Assembly (NCBI GenBank): GCA_002529455.1
Contig: NYMS01000006.1
Location: 186,001-250,000 of the forward strand
Source: Glycomyces fuscus
GTDB lineage: Bacteria > Actinomycetota > Actinomycetes > Streptosporangiales > Streptosporangiaceae
Direction of reading: 5' to 3'
Length of the DNA: 64,000 bases
Shown here one piece after another: positions 45,247-54,829 of the stretch; positions within the stretch are counted from its first letter, which is position 1, and each line of letters starts with the position of its first letter. The notes below the pieces were generated by a model that saw only the letters and a program-made list of their open reading frames with translations, had not been told where the DNA came from and made no database searches. A program made the translations under genes and the position numbers.

Positions 45247-46809
45247 GTGTTGTCGTCGACTCGAGTCCACCCGAACCAGGCCGTCCCGCGCGCCGGGGCC
45301 GTGGGGAACCGGCCGTGGGAGCGCAGGCCGCGCTGGCCCGGGGCAGCAGCGCTGGCCGCTCTGGTCCTGCCCCTGGCCGCATGCGGCACCGGGGGGATCG
45401 CCTCGGGGGGCGAGGACTCGGAGCTGATCACGGTGGTGATGGAGGAGCCGGGGGACGGGGTCACCGAGTGGCGCGGGGACGCCTCCGACTTCGAGGACCA
45501 CCCGTACCGGCCCGAGGGACTGCGGATCGAGGTCGCCTACCCGGTGTTCGCGGGGGCCGACGCCTTCGCCGAGGGGCTGGCCGCCCGCGTGGACCAGGAG
45601 GTCCGGGACTACCGGGGCGCCAGCCGGGACCCGGTGAGCCTGGACGTCGACTGGCAGGTGGTCGCCGCCGGGAACGGGGTGCTGGGCGTGCGCCTGGTGC
45701 GCACCGAGGAGGACTTCCACGGGCTGCGCCAGGGGTACGGGACGTACTGGTACGACGCGTCCACCGGCCACACCGCCTACTCCACGGAGCTGCTGGCCGA
45801 CGACGCCGCGCTCGAGGAGCTCAACGGGATCGTCCGCGCCTCGTTCGCCGACGAGGAGGCCGTGGACGCGCAGAGCCTGCACCCGGTGGTGCGCACCTAC
45901 GACTCGATGGGGTTCAACGCCGACGGGGACCTGGTGGTGGAGTTCGACGACGGCCACCTGTCCCCCGTCGTGGAGGGCCACCCCCCGTCCACGGAGCCGG
46001 GGCGGATGGTCGCGGTGGTGCCCGGCGAGGAGGCCGAGCCCCTGCTGTCCGACCTCGGCCGGCGGGCGCGGGAGGCGTCCGTGGCGGAGGAGCCCGTGCT
46101 GACCGTGGAGGCGCCCGGCGCCGAGCCCCCGGCCGAGCCGCGGGTGCCGGGGGCCGTCCGGGCGGGCGACCCCGACCTGGACTGCTCCGAGGCCAAGTGC
46201 ATCGCGCTGACCTTCGACGACGGACCGGCCGCGACGACGCCGGAACTGCTGGACACGCTGGCGGAGGAGGAGGTGGCGGCCACCTTCTTCCTCAACGGCA
46301 ACCCGGCCCTGACCCGGCCCGGCGTGATCCGGCGCGCCTACGCGGAGGGACACGAGGTCGGCAGCCACAACCACCTGCACGAGCACATGCCGGAGTCCTT
46401 CGAAGGCGAGGAACTGGCCCACCAGGTGGCCGCGGTGAGCGCGATGGTGCGCCGCCAGACGGGGCACACCGTGGAGCTGTTCCGGCCGCCGTTCGGTGAC
46501 AGCTCACCGGAGGTGCTGGAGGAGATCGGCCGCCAGGGCATGGCCGAGATCCTGTGGAGCCAGGACAGCGAGGACTGGACCGACCTGAGCCGCGACGAGG
46601 TCGTGGAGAGCGTGGTAGGCGGGGCCGAGCCCGGAGCGGTGGTGCTGCTGCACGACACCCTGGAACCCACCGTGGCGGCGGTTCCCGAGATCATCGAGCG
46701 GCTGCGGGCGGACGGGTACGAGTTCGCGACCGTCAGCCAGGTCTACGACGGTCCGGAGGCCGGGAAGAGCTACCCGCCCGAAGGGCTGTCCGCGCCCGCC
46801 GGGTCCTGA
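45247..46809 (+). CDS. Polysaccharide deacetylase lipoprotein, copy 2
   Basis: A 520-residue paralogue of the preceding gene. A signal peptide with lipobox LAACGTG makes it a lipoprotein, unlike copy 1. An RsiV/DUF3298-like domain (TYWYDASTGHTAYSTELL, YDSMGFNADGDLVVEFDDGH) precedes a NodB domain with CIALTFDDGP, the metal pair in SHNHLHEH, RPPFGD and LLHDTL. It deacetylates cell-wall glycan from the outer membrane-leaflet anchor. GTG with GGGAG 4 nt upstream. Its promoter region holds the 20-bp palindrome, so it is probably regulated separately. Confidence 0.88.
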   Translation: MLSSTRVHPNQAVPRAGAVGNRPWERRPRWPGAAALAALVLPLAACGTGGIASGGEDSELITVVMEEPGDGVTEWRGDASDFEDHPYRPEGLRIEVAYPVFAGADAFAEGLAARVDQEVRDYRGASRDPVSLDVDWQVVAAGNGVLGVRLVRTEEDFHGLRQGYGTYWYDASTGHTAYSTELLADDAALEELNGIVRASFADEEAVDAQSLHPVVRTYDSMGFNADGDLVVEFDDGHLSPVVEGHPPSTEPGRMVAVVPGEEAEPLLSDLGRRAREASVAEEPVLTVEAPGAEPPAEPRVPGAVRAGDPDLDCSEAKCIALTFDDGPAATTPELLDTLAEEEVAATFFLNGNPALTRPGVIRRAYAEGHEVGSHNHLHEHMPESFEGEELAHQVAAVSAMVRRQTGHTVELFRPPFGDSSPEVLEEIGRQGMAEILWSQDSEDWTDLSRDEVVESVVGGAEPGAVVLLHDTLEPTVAAVPEIIERLRADGYEFATVSQVYDGPEAGKSYPPEGLSAPAGS

Positions 46810-46842
46810 GGCCCGCCGGCGGGCGGGAGGGGCCACACGCGT

Positions 46843-46879
46843 CGGCGGCCGGTGGGAGGCGTCGTCCCACCGGCCGCCG
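46843..46879. terminator. Bidirectional terminator
   Basis: Arms 46843-46857 and 46865-46879 form a perfect 15-bp stem with a 7-nt loop (GGCGTCG), between the convergent deacetylase gene and pyrD. Confidence 0.85.
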
Positions 46880-46915
46880 GACCCGCGGAGCGGCCTCGCG
46901 CCGCCGGTGGCGGGC

Positions 46916-48081
<1,166 letters not shown>

Positions 48082-48085
<4 letters not shown>

Positions 48086-49041
48086 CCGTTTCCGTCGCCC
48101 TCGCGCTCGGCGAGGAAGCGTTCGAGTTCGGCGCCGAGCTCGTCGGCGGTGGGCAGCTGGGCGTCGTCGTCGGCCAGCGGGAGCGTGGGACGCTCCTCGG
48201 GGTCGGTACGCGAGGACATGATGTCGTCGTACTGGCGCTCCAGGTTGGCCACGACACGCTGGATCTCCTCGGAGGCCATGACCTGTTCCGCGATGTCGAC
48301 GTCGGTCGCCGCGGCGACCTCCTCCATCTCCGTGGTGGGCAGGGCCAGGCCGGTGGCACCGGCCACGTACTCGGCGGCGGCGATGGCCGCGCGCGGGTAC
48401 TGGGTCTGGGCCAGGTAGCTGGGCACGTGGACGGCGTAGCCCACGAAGTCGTGGCCCCCCTCGCCCAGCCGGTACTCCAGCAGCGAGGTGGCGCTGCCGG
48501 GCACCTCGACGCGGCCGATCCACGGGGTGTGCCCCTCGACCAGCTCGGGGCGGGTGGAGTGCGGGGTGACCGTGACCGGCCGGGTGTGCGGGACCGCCAT
48601 GGGGATGCCGTGGACGCTGACGGACAGCGTGACGGAGAAGTGGTCGACGAGGCGGCCCACGGCGGCGACGAAGGCCTCCCACTCGCGGTCCGGCTCCGGT
48701 CCGTGCAGGACCAGGAAGGGGGCGCCCTCGTCGTCGTGCATCCGGTACAGGGCGAGCTTGGGCGCGTCGTAGGCGGTCCAGGCGTTCTCGACGAAGGTCA
48801 TCGTCGGGCGGCGCGAGCGGTAGTCCACGAGGCGGTCGGTGTCGAAGGTCGCGACCTCCTCCGCGGTGAACCGCTCGAACAGCGACGTGATCATCTGGCG
48901 CCCGGCGTGTCCGGCGTCCACGAAGCCGTCCAGACAGACCAGCATCGCCAGTCCGGCGACATCCTCGAAGCCTGGGTGGAGTTCGTACAGATCTGCGGAA
49001 TCGCGCACCGGGTTCTCGTCTCCAAAACTGGTCGGGATCAC
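48082..49041 (-). CDS. PAC2-family protein
   Basis: A 319-residue protein of the proteasome-assembly-chaperone-2 (PAC2) family found in actinobacteria: [65 protein letters not shown] and [18 protein letters not shown]. The fold is purine-nucleoside-phosphorylase-like. Its bacterial role is not settled. The acidic C-terminal tail is extended. It is translationally coupled to pyrD, which suggests co-regulation rather than shared chemistry. Confidence 0.88.
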
Positions 49042-49143
49042 AGGGCCGCGCTCACGCGGCGGTCCGGGCGCCGGGGTACGGCCGGGGAGGCCCGGATTCG
49101 CACCGCCTGGGAGGCTGTGCCCTGCTTCTCCACAATACCGACC

Positions 49144-49428
49144 GGGGCTTCCTCTGGTTGATGCAAGAGAGCACGCTCACCCCCCGCGCCCCGCCGACCC
49201 CGGCCGGTGGGAGCGGGGCTTCCTCTGGTTGATGCAAGAGAGCACGCTCACCCCCCGCGCCCCGCCGACCCCGGCCGGTGGGAGCGGGGCCTCCTCTGGT
49301 TGATGCAAGAGAGCACGCCCACCCCCCACACCCCACCAAACCCCGGCCGGTGGGAGCGGGGCCTCCTCTGGTTGATGCAAGAGAGCACGCCCACCCCCCA
49401 CACCCCACCAACACCGGTCGGTGGGGAG
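49144..49428. repeat. Four-copy 71/72-bp tandem repeat
   Basis: Units begin with GGGGCTTCCTCTGG or GGGGCCTCCTCTGG at 49144, 49215, 49286 and 49358 (periods 71, 71, 72). Copies 1 and 2 are near identical, as are 3 and 4, differing in the C-rich part. All share CCTCTGGTTGATGCAAGAGA, a pyrimidine run and a CCGGCCGGTGGGAG end. The period is not a multiple of three and the array has frame shifts between units, so it is not a repeated protein. It lies upstream of the PAC2-pyrD operon. Confidence 0.92.
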
Positions 49429-49447
49429 GGCATCCCCACCGACCGGT
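49413..49447 (-). terminator. Terminator of the ABC_ATPase gene
   Basis: ACCGGTCGGTGGGG (49413-49426) and CCCCACCGACCGGT (49434-49447) form a perfect 14-bp stem with a 7-nt loop, 45 bp past the stop at 49492. Its left arm overlaps the end of repeat copy 4. Confidence 0.8.
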
Positions 49448-49491
49448 CCGTGAGAGGACTCCCACACCACCCGGCCCCGTGACCCCGTGGC

Positions 49492-51246
49492 TCAGCGCTG
49501 GTCGGCCACCAGCAGCGAGCGCAGCCGGTTGAGGACGGCGGCGACCTCGAACCGGCGCGGCAGGACGTAGTCACCGCCGAAGTCGGCGCCGAGCAGGGTG
49601 ACGCCCGTTCTGTCCAGGACCTCCTCCAGGGAGTCGAGCGCCTCCGCGAGGGTGCGGCCGCCGTCCAGGTGGCGTCCGGCGACCAGCTCGCGCAGGGCGA
49701 GCCCGGCACCGGTGATCTGTCCGGGGTCGACGAACTGCTCCACCGCGCGCACGTCGACGTCGTGCTCGCCGAACACCAGCACGTCCATGTCACGGCGCTT
49801 GATCCGGCCCCTGCCCCGCGAGGTGCTGTCGTCCACGGAGGCGGGGTCGACCACACGGGCGCGCGGCAGGGCGAAGTCCGCGTCCACGCGCTCGTGGGCG
49901 AGTGCGCGCGCCTGCTCGGTGACGTCGTGCGGACGGTAGGCGTCGAGCATGATGACGTGGTCGGCGACGTCGAAGTAGTCGCCGCTGCCGCCCATGACCA
50001 GGACCGTGGACACCCCGTGGTCGCGGTGCAGGGGCCGGACGAGGTCGATGAAGGGGACCAGCGGCTCCCGGTCCCCGTGCACGAGGGCCTGCATGCGCTC
50101 GTCGCGGATCATCAGGTTGGTGGCGGTGGAGTCCTCGTCCACCAGCAGGGTGCGCGATCCCGCCTCGACGGCCTCGCAGATGTTGGCCGCCTGCGAGGTG
50201 GAGCCGGAGGCGTTCTCGGTGCGAAAGTCGCTCGTGTCGGCGCCGGTGGGCAGGTTGCGCACGAAGGGGCTCACGTCCACGCGTTCGACCCTGCGGCCCT
50301 CCTCCGCGCGGATCTTGACGGCGTCGTCCCTGGTCACCACCAGTTCGCGGCCGTCACCGGGAACGTGGTCGTAGACACCGCGCTCCAGGGCGTGCAGCAG
50401 GGTGGACTTGCCGTGGAAGCCGCCGCCGACGATGAGGGTGATGCCCTCGGGGACGCCCATGCCGCTCACCGTGCCCCGGTGCGGCAGGTCGACGCTGACC
50501 CGCAGGCCCTCGGGCGAGGCGAAGGGCACGGCGCCCCCGGTCATGGGTTCGTCGCTGACACCGCTGCGCCGGGGCAGCACGGCGCCGTCCGCGACGAAGG
50601 CCACCAGGCCCCTCTCCTCCAGCTGGGAGCGCAGGGCGACCGTGTCGGCGACCGTGTCGGCGAAGGCCGCGGCCTCCTCGGCGTCGACCTCCTCCCAGTC
50701 CAGGTCGTCCACCAGGCCGGGCAGCGTGCGGCACAGCTCCCGCTCGGCGGTGCGGCCGTCGATGCGGCGGCCGTGGCCTGGCAGGTCGATGCCGATGCGC
50801 AGGTCGATGCCGCCCTCGGTGAGCTGGCAGGAGGAGCGTTCGATCACCTCCTGGCCGCCGGTGTCGATCTTGAGCAGCGATCCCCGCAGGAGTCGGCGGG
50901 CGCGCCGCCCCAGGTAGTCGGCGGTGGCGCGGCGGCGCACCGGGTCGCCCCAGGCGCTCTTGGGGATGCCGCTGTCCGGGACGAGCACGCGCACCCGCGA
51001 GGGCGGCGCGAAGGGATCGGCCTGGACACGCTGCACGGTCAGGGTGAAGTCGCCGAAGTCCCAGTCGCCCTTGAGGGACTTGTAGCGGCCGTAGGAGGCG
51101 CCGTCCATGCGCAGGAGCTCCTCGGAGAGCCGGGCGTCGTCGCGGACGCCGCGGATCGGCTCGGGTTCGGGCTTGCGCCCGCCGCCGCGGCCACCGCCCC
51201 CGCCGTACCGGCGCCCCTGGCCGCCTCCGTACCGTCCCGTCATCAC
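49492..51246 (-). CDS. ABC_ATPase (COG3044-type) with RGG-like N-terminus
   Basis: A 584-residue predicted ATPase of the ABC class. The first about 25 residues, MMTGRYGGGQGRRYGGGGGR..., form a Gly/Arg RGG-like tail. A conserved N-terminal domain (SYGRYKSLKGDWDFGDFTLTVQRVQADPFAPPSRVRV) precedes Walker A GGGFHGKST near residue 280 and Walker B LLVDEDSTATN near 365, with SGSTSQAANICEAVEAG as the signature-like segment. No membrane partner. The family is poorly understood; nucleic-acid or RNA work is plausible given the RGG tail. It ends in a strong terminator. Confidence 0.85.
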   Translation of the reverse strand: MMTGRYGGGQGRRYGGGGGRGGGRKPEPEPIRGVRDDARLSEELLRMDGASYGRYKSLKGDWDFGDFTLTVQRVQADPFAPPSRVRVLVPDSGIPKSAWGDPVRRRATADYLGRRARRLLRGSLLKIDTGGQEVIERSSCQLTEGGIDLRIGIDLPGHGRRIDGRTAERELCRTLPGLVDDLDWEEVDAEEAAAFADTVADTVALRSQLEERGLVAFVADGAVLPRRSGVSDEPMTGGAVPFASPEGLRVSVDLPHRGTVSGMGVPEGITLIVGGGFHGKSTLLHALERGVYDHVPGDGRELVVTRDDAVKIRAEEGRRVERVDVSPFVRNLPTGADTSDFRTENASGSTSQAANICEAVEAGSRTLLVDEDSTATNLMIRDERMQALVHGDREPLVPFIDLVRPLHRDHGVSTVLVMGGSGDYFDVADHVIMLDAYRPHDVTEQARALAHERVDADFALPRARVVDPASVDDSTSRGRGRIKRRDMDVLVFGEHDVDVRAVEQFVDPGQITGAGLALRELVAGRHLDGGRTLAEALDSLEEVLDRTGVTLLGADFGGDYVLPRRFEVAAVLNRLRSLLVADQR

Positions 51247-51805
51247 TGTCCCCCAGACGTCGTTTCCTGTGCTCCGGCCAGGTTAGGCGTTCGGCGGACC
51301 CGTCGCAGAGGGCCTGCGGACGAGCGCGTCCGCCCTGTTCACTACCCTCCTCGCCCCGGTCTCCCGGTCCGACGGGCACCGGTCCCCGAGGACGCGGAGG
51401 CGGGCGTGAGCGGCCTCCCGGCCGAGACGGTGGGAGGGGCGCGGGTCCCGGGGAGTCGTCCGGCGGACAGAGCGGTCGCCGGTGGGACGGGCCGAGGCGC
51501 CCCGGGAACGGGGCCCCGCACCTGGGAAGACCGGCCCCGCAGGGGCGGCGGGACCGGTCTTCGGGGGGTGTGCCACGGCCTCCCCGATACCAAGGGGGTG
51601 TGCCGGAGGGGCCGCGGCGGGCACCTCCCCGGGAGGGGTGGGGAGGTGCCTCGGACCCAGTTCTACCGGAACTCGGGGCGCCGTGAGGGGGAAACCCGGA
51701 TTCCTCCCTCCCCGCGCCCGCATCCGGCCTCCGCGGGGCTCCGGTCGCCCTCCGCGGCCGGGGCCGGCTCCGCCGCGGGCCCCGCCTTCGGCGGTCGCGA
51801 CGGAC
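51247..51805. other. Intergenic region with two hairpins
   Basis: About 560 bp without a credible gene; the open frames here are Gly/Pro/Arg filler. Hairpins: AAGACCGG (51527-51534) with CCGGTCTT (51554-51561), and a perfect 11-bp stem GGCACCTCCCC (51620-51630) with GGGGAGGTGCC (51640-51650), a likely terminator for the PhzF gene. GGGGGTGTGCC occurs twice (51565 and 51595). Confidence 0.45.
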
Positions 51806-52597
51806 CTAGAGGTGCAGCGTGCCGGTGGCCACGGTGACCGCCTCGCCGCCGATCAGCACGCGCCCGTTGCGCTCCTCCACCAGCAGGTCGCCGCCGCGCG
51901 CGGAGGCCTGGTGCGCGCTCAGCGCGCTGCGGCCCAGGCGGTCGGCCCAGAACGGGGTGAGCACGGTGTGCGCCCTTCCGGTGACCGGGTCCTCGGGCAC
52001 GCCGATGTTGGGACCGAAGACGCGTGAGACGAAGTCGGGGCCCTCGTCGGCCCGGGCGGTGACGATGACCAGGTAGTACGGCATCCTCCCCAGCGCGGCG
52101 ATGTCGGGCAGCAGCCCGCGCACGGCGTCCTCGTCGGCGAGCTCGACCAGCAGGTCCTCTCCCCCGAGGCCGAGTCCGGTCCACAGGGGACGCGAGCCCA
52201 GGGCCTCGGCCAGCCCCTCGGGCGCGTCGATCCGCTTGGGCCACGCGGCGGGGAAGTCCATCCACAGCCGCCCATCCCGCTCGGTGACGGTGAGGACGCC
52301 GCTGCGCGTGGTGAAGCGGTAGGGGCCGGGGACGCCGAGCTCGAACAGGGTGTGCGCGGTGGCCAGGGTGGCGTGCCCGCACAGGTCGACCTCGACGGTG
52401 GGGGTGAACCAGCGCAGCTCGTAGTCGGCCCCGTCCTCGTGCACGGGACGGACGAAGGCGGTCTCGGACAGGTTGAACTCGGCGGCCACCCCCTGGGCCC
52501 ACTCGTCGGAGTAGGTCTCGTCCAGGACGAGGACGGCGGCGGGGTTTCCGGCCAGGGGTCGGTCGGTGAAGGCGTCGACCACGCGGTACTCAGGCAT
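51806..52597 (-). CDS. PhzF-family epimerase/isomerase-like protein
   Basis: A 263-residue protein of the PhzF / diaminopimelate-epimerase fold. VVDAFTDRPLAGNPAAVLVL is the N-terminus, the catalytic Glu lies in FNLSETAFV, and the mirror-symmetric DLCGHATLATAH and GPNIGVPEDPVTGRAH complete the active site. A single Glu rather than a Cys pair marks PhzF-type isomerases. The substrate is unknown; phenazine genes are absent, so a primary-metabolic or antibiotic-unrelated role is likely. ATG at 52597 excludes a 44-residue basic extension. Confidence 0.88.
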   Translation of the reverse strand: MPEYRVVDAFTDRPLAGNPAAVLVLDETYSDEWAQGVAAEFNLSETAFVRPVHEDGADYELRWFTPTVEVDLCGHATLATAHTLFELGVPGPYRFTTRSGVLTVTERDGRLWMDFPAAWPKRIDAPEGLAEALGSRPLWTGLGLGGEDLLVELADEDAVRGLLPDIAALGRMPYYLVIVTARADEGPDFVSRVFGPNIGVPEDPVTGRAHTVLTPFWADRLGRSALSAHQASARGGDLLVEERNGRVLIGGEAVTVATGTLHL

Positions 52598-52739
52598 GGG
52601 CCCAGAGTAGGAGCCGTCCCGTCGCCGCCCCAAGGGCCACTTTCCGAGGCGGTGGCCCCTTTCTCCCCCCGTCCCCCGCCCGGGGCCCGTTCGGCGGACA
52701 CACCCCGCCGAACGGTGGGCGGCCTCCACCGGACACGTC

Positions 52740-53177
52740 CTAGAGCGGCGGCTCGTCGAGGATGAACATGGTCTGCGTGCTCTTCACCTCGGGGATGCGC
52801 TGGAGGCGTTCGAGGACGAAGGTGCGCAGGGCCGCGGCGTCCGCGACGCGGACCAGCAGGAGCAGGTCGACGTCCCCGGAGACGAGGGCGGCGTGGTCGA
52901 CCTCGGGGATGTCGCGCAGGTAGCCGCGGAAACGCTCCCAGGAGTGCTGCTCGATGCGCACGGACACGTAGGCCGACAGGGCGGTGCCGTACTTCTCGGG
53001 GTCGATGACGGCGGTGAAGCCGCGGATCACGCCCTCCGAGCGCAGGCGTTCGAGGCGCGAGTAGGCGTTGGCGCGGGAGATGTGCGCCTGTTCGGCGACC
53101 GCGCGGATGGACATGCGCCCGTCGTGGCGGAGCAGGGAGATGATGCGGCGGTCGGTGTCGTCCAACTGCACGGCCAT
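52740..53177 (-). CDS. Lrp/AsnC-family regulator next to E1-alpha-like gene
   Basis: A 145-residue feast/famine regulator. LDDTDRRIISLLRHDGRMSIRAVAEQAHISRANAYSRLERL is the winged HTH, and the C-terminal RAM domain (YVSVRIEQHSWERFRGYLRDIPEV) binds an amino acid. It is divergent from the E1-alpha-like gene, a pairing usually seen with branched-chain keto-acid dehydrogenase operons, so the likely ligand class is branched-chain amino acids. The shared 134-bp gap holds a dyad that may be its site. Confidence 0.92.
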   Translation of the reverse strand: MAVQLDDTDRRIISLLRHDGRMSIRAVAEQAHISRANAYSRLERLRSEGVIRGFTAVIDPEKYGTALSAYVSVRIEQHSWERFRGYLRDIPEVDHAALVSGDVDLLLLVRVADAAALRTFVLERLQRIPEVKSTQTMFILDEPPL

Positions 53178-53280
53178 GTGTCTTACCTCATACCGCTCAC
53201 ACGATCATCGACGGAGAACATCCGGGCCGCCGCGCCGCACTACTGGGCAGTTCGTCCAGTATCCGGATGGACTTCTCGAC

Positions 53281-53305
53281 AATATGGGGTAATTCACTTC
53301 ATATT
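53281..53305. promoter_or_regulatory. AT-rich dyad, candidate Lrp site
   Basis: AATATG (53281-53286) and CATATT (53300-53305) are exact inverted repeats with a 13-nt AT-rich spacer, ending 6 bp before the E1-alpha-like ATG. Lrp-family sites are AT-rich dyads of this size. The position would block translation start or the promoter. Confidence 0.5.
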
Positions 53306-53311
53306 CAAGAC

Positions 53312-54418
53312 ATGAAGCACACCGATGAGCGATCCTCCCCGGCTCCTCCACTCCCCTCGACGGAGCCGGTGCGCCTCGTGGACCGGCACGGTCGGCGTGT
53401 GGAACATCCGCTGTTCACCGCCCCCGACCACACCCGGCTCGCCGAACTCCACCGCGCCATGGTCATCGGCCGCCGCTTCAACCAACAGGCCGGCACGCTC
53501 GCCCGCCAGGGGCTCCTCGCCGTGTACCCGTCCTCGACGGGGCAGGAGGCGACCCAGGTGGGCGGGGTGCTGGCCCTGTCGGAACAGGACTGGCTGTTCC
53601 CCAGCTACCGCGACAGCGTCGCCCTCGTCACCCGCGGTGTCGACCCGGTGCGGGCCCTGACCCTGTTCCGCGGCGACTGGCACGCGGGGTACGACCCCCG
53701 CCGCCACCGGTGCGCTCCCCAGTGCACCCCGCTGGCCGCGAACGCCTCCCACGCGGTGGGCCTGACCTACGCCGCGCACCGCAGGGGTCGCGACGTGGCC
53801 GCCCTCGCGCTGACGGGCGACGGCGCGACCGGTGAGGGCGACGCCCGGGAGGCCTACGACTTCGCCGCCGTGTGGAACGCCCCCGTGGTCTTCCTCGTGC
53901 AGAGCGACCAGCGCGCCGCCGGCTCTCCCCCGCACCGCCGGACCGGGACCCTGACCGCCACGCGCGGGGGGACCGGCTCCGGAACCCGCAGTCACCGCGT
54001 GGACGGCAACGACGCCGCCGCGGTGCACGCCGTGGTCTCCTCCGCCCTGGCCGAGGCGCGTGCCGGGGGCGGGCCCGCCATCGTCGAGGCGCTCACCTGC
54101 GGGGTGGAACCGCGCACCGGCTCCGGCGCGCCGCCGGTCCACCGGTCCGGGGCCGAGACCGCCTACTGGACCGAGCGCGACCCGCTGCTGCGCACGGAGG
54201 CCCTGCTGCGCGCGGAGGGCGGGCTCGGGGACCCGCGGGAGACGGAACGGGCCCTGGCCGCCATCGACGCCGAGGCGGAGGGGGTCGCCGCCCGCGTACG
54301 CGAGCGCATGACCGGCGGGGACGGGCCGGTCCACGCCTCCCTGTTCGCGGGGACCGCCGCGGACCCGGCCCCGGTGGACCGGCGCCCCGCCCTGGCCCAC
54401 GGGCTGCGGGGGGCCTGA
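53312..54418 (+). CDS. Orphan 2-oxoacid dehydrogenase E1-alpha-like protein, active site substituted
   Basis: A 368-residue homologue of branched-chain/pyruvate dehydrogenase E1 alpha (RQGLLAVYPSSTGQEATQVGG, FPSYRDSVALVTRGVDP, ALTGDGATGEGDAREAYDFAAVWNAPVVF). The ThDP motif GDG-x26-NN reads GDG-x26-SD, losing the Mg-ligand Asn. The phosphorylation-loop RMGAHTTSDDPTRYR equivalent reads GVEPRTGSGAPPVHR, losing the catalytic His and Asp pair. No frameshift: spacing is preserved. No E1 beta or E2 gene follows. Probably inactive as a dehydrogenase; perhaps a relic or regulatory paralogue. ATG 53312 chosen; 53267 is an alternative. Confidence 0.8.
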   Translation: MKHTDERSSPAPPLPSTEPVRLVDRHGRRVEHPLFTAPDHTRLAELHRAMVIGRRFNQQAGTLARQGLLAVYPSSTGQEATQVGGVLALSEQDWLFPSYRDSVALVTRGVDPVRALTLFRGDWHAGYDPRRHRCAPQCTPLAANASHAVGLTYAAHRRGRDVAALALTGDGATGEGDAREAYDFAAVWNAPVVFLVQSDQRAAGSPPHRRTGTLTATRGGTGSGTRSHRVDGNDAAAVHAVVSSALAEARAGGGPAIVEALTCGVEPRTGSGAPPVHRSGAETAYWTERDPLLRTEALLRAEGGLGDPRETERALAAIDAEAEGVAARVRERMTGGDGPVHASLFAGTAADPAPVDRRPALAHGLRGA

Positions 54419-54430
54419 ACGGCGAACGCC

Positions 54431-54450
54431 CGGTACGGACCTCCGTACCG
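54431..54450 (+). terminator. Hairpin after the E1-alpha-like gene
   Basis: CGGTACGGA and TCCGTACCG flank CC, 12 bp past the stop. It probably ends this transcript. Confidence 0.55.
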
Positions 54451-54748
54451 CGGCCGCGGGAGGGCTCCGGGTATCCGCGGGCGGCAACGGCGCCGCCGGG
54501 ACCGCGGACACGGACGCCGGACCGGGGGCCGCGGCGCGGGACGGAGCGCGCGGACCCCGCGTCGGCGCGCCCGCGGGGCGGACGGGCCGACGCGGTCAAC
54601 GGCGACCGGCGGCCCGTCCACAACCCCGGGCGGAGGCCGCGCGCCTCCGGACGGGCGCCTGCGCGGAACCGGACGAGCGGATCCGCCGTCCGGACGGACC
54701 CGTCCCCGGTACCCGGACGGACGCGTCCCCCGGTACCGCGACGCGAAC
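54451..54748. other. Non-coding gap between convergent genes
   Basis: About 300 bp of extremely GC-rich sequence with several GGTACC-type short dyads (around 54710-54740) and no recognisable gene. The E1-beta and E2 partners expected after an E1-alpha gene are not here. Confidence 0.4.
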
Positions 54749-54780
54749 GGGGGCCGCGGCCGGTCTCGGCCGCGGCCCCC
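54749..54780. terminator. Strong 14-bp hairpin
   Basis: Arms 54749-54762 and 54767-54780 are perfect complements around GTCT, 50 bp past the stop of the leftward gene at 54830. A likely bidirectional terminator. Confidence 0.8.
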
Positions 54781-54829
54781 GCGACACCCCGGGACCTGGG
54801 TCCGGGGCGGTGGGCCGCCCTGGTTCGGG

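Noticed and set aside
49144..49428. CRISPR array
   Set aside because: Units are contiguous 71-72-bp tandem copies with no unique spacers between short repeats, and no cas genes are nearby.
49177..49482. Repeat-encoded peptides on both strands (for example GRALLHQPEEAPL units)
   Set aside because: The 71-bp period shifts frame between units, so the apparent repeats in protein arise by chance from one 72-bp spacing.
51482..52027. Possible plus-strand gene before and across the PhzF 3' end
   Set aside because: Composition is typical of GC-driven open frames and it runs through two terminator-like hairpins and antisense to phzF.
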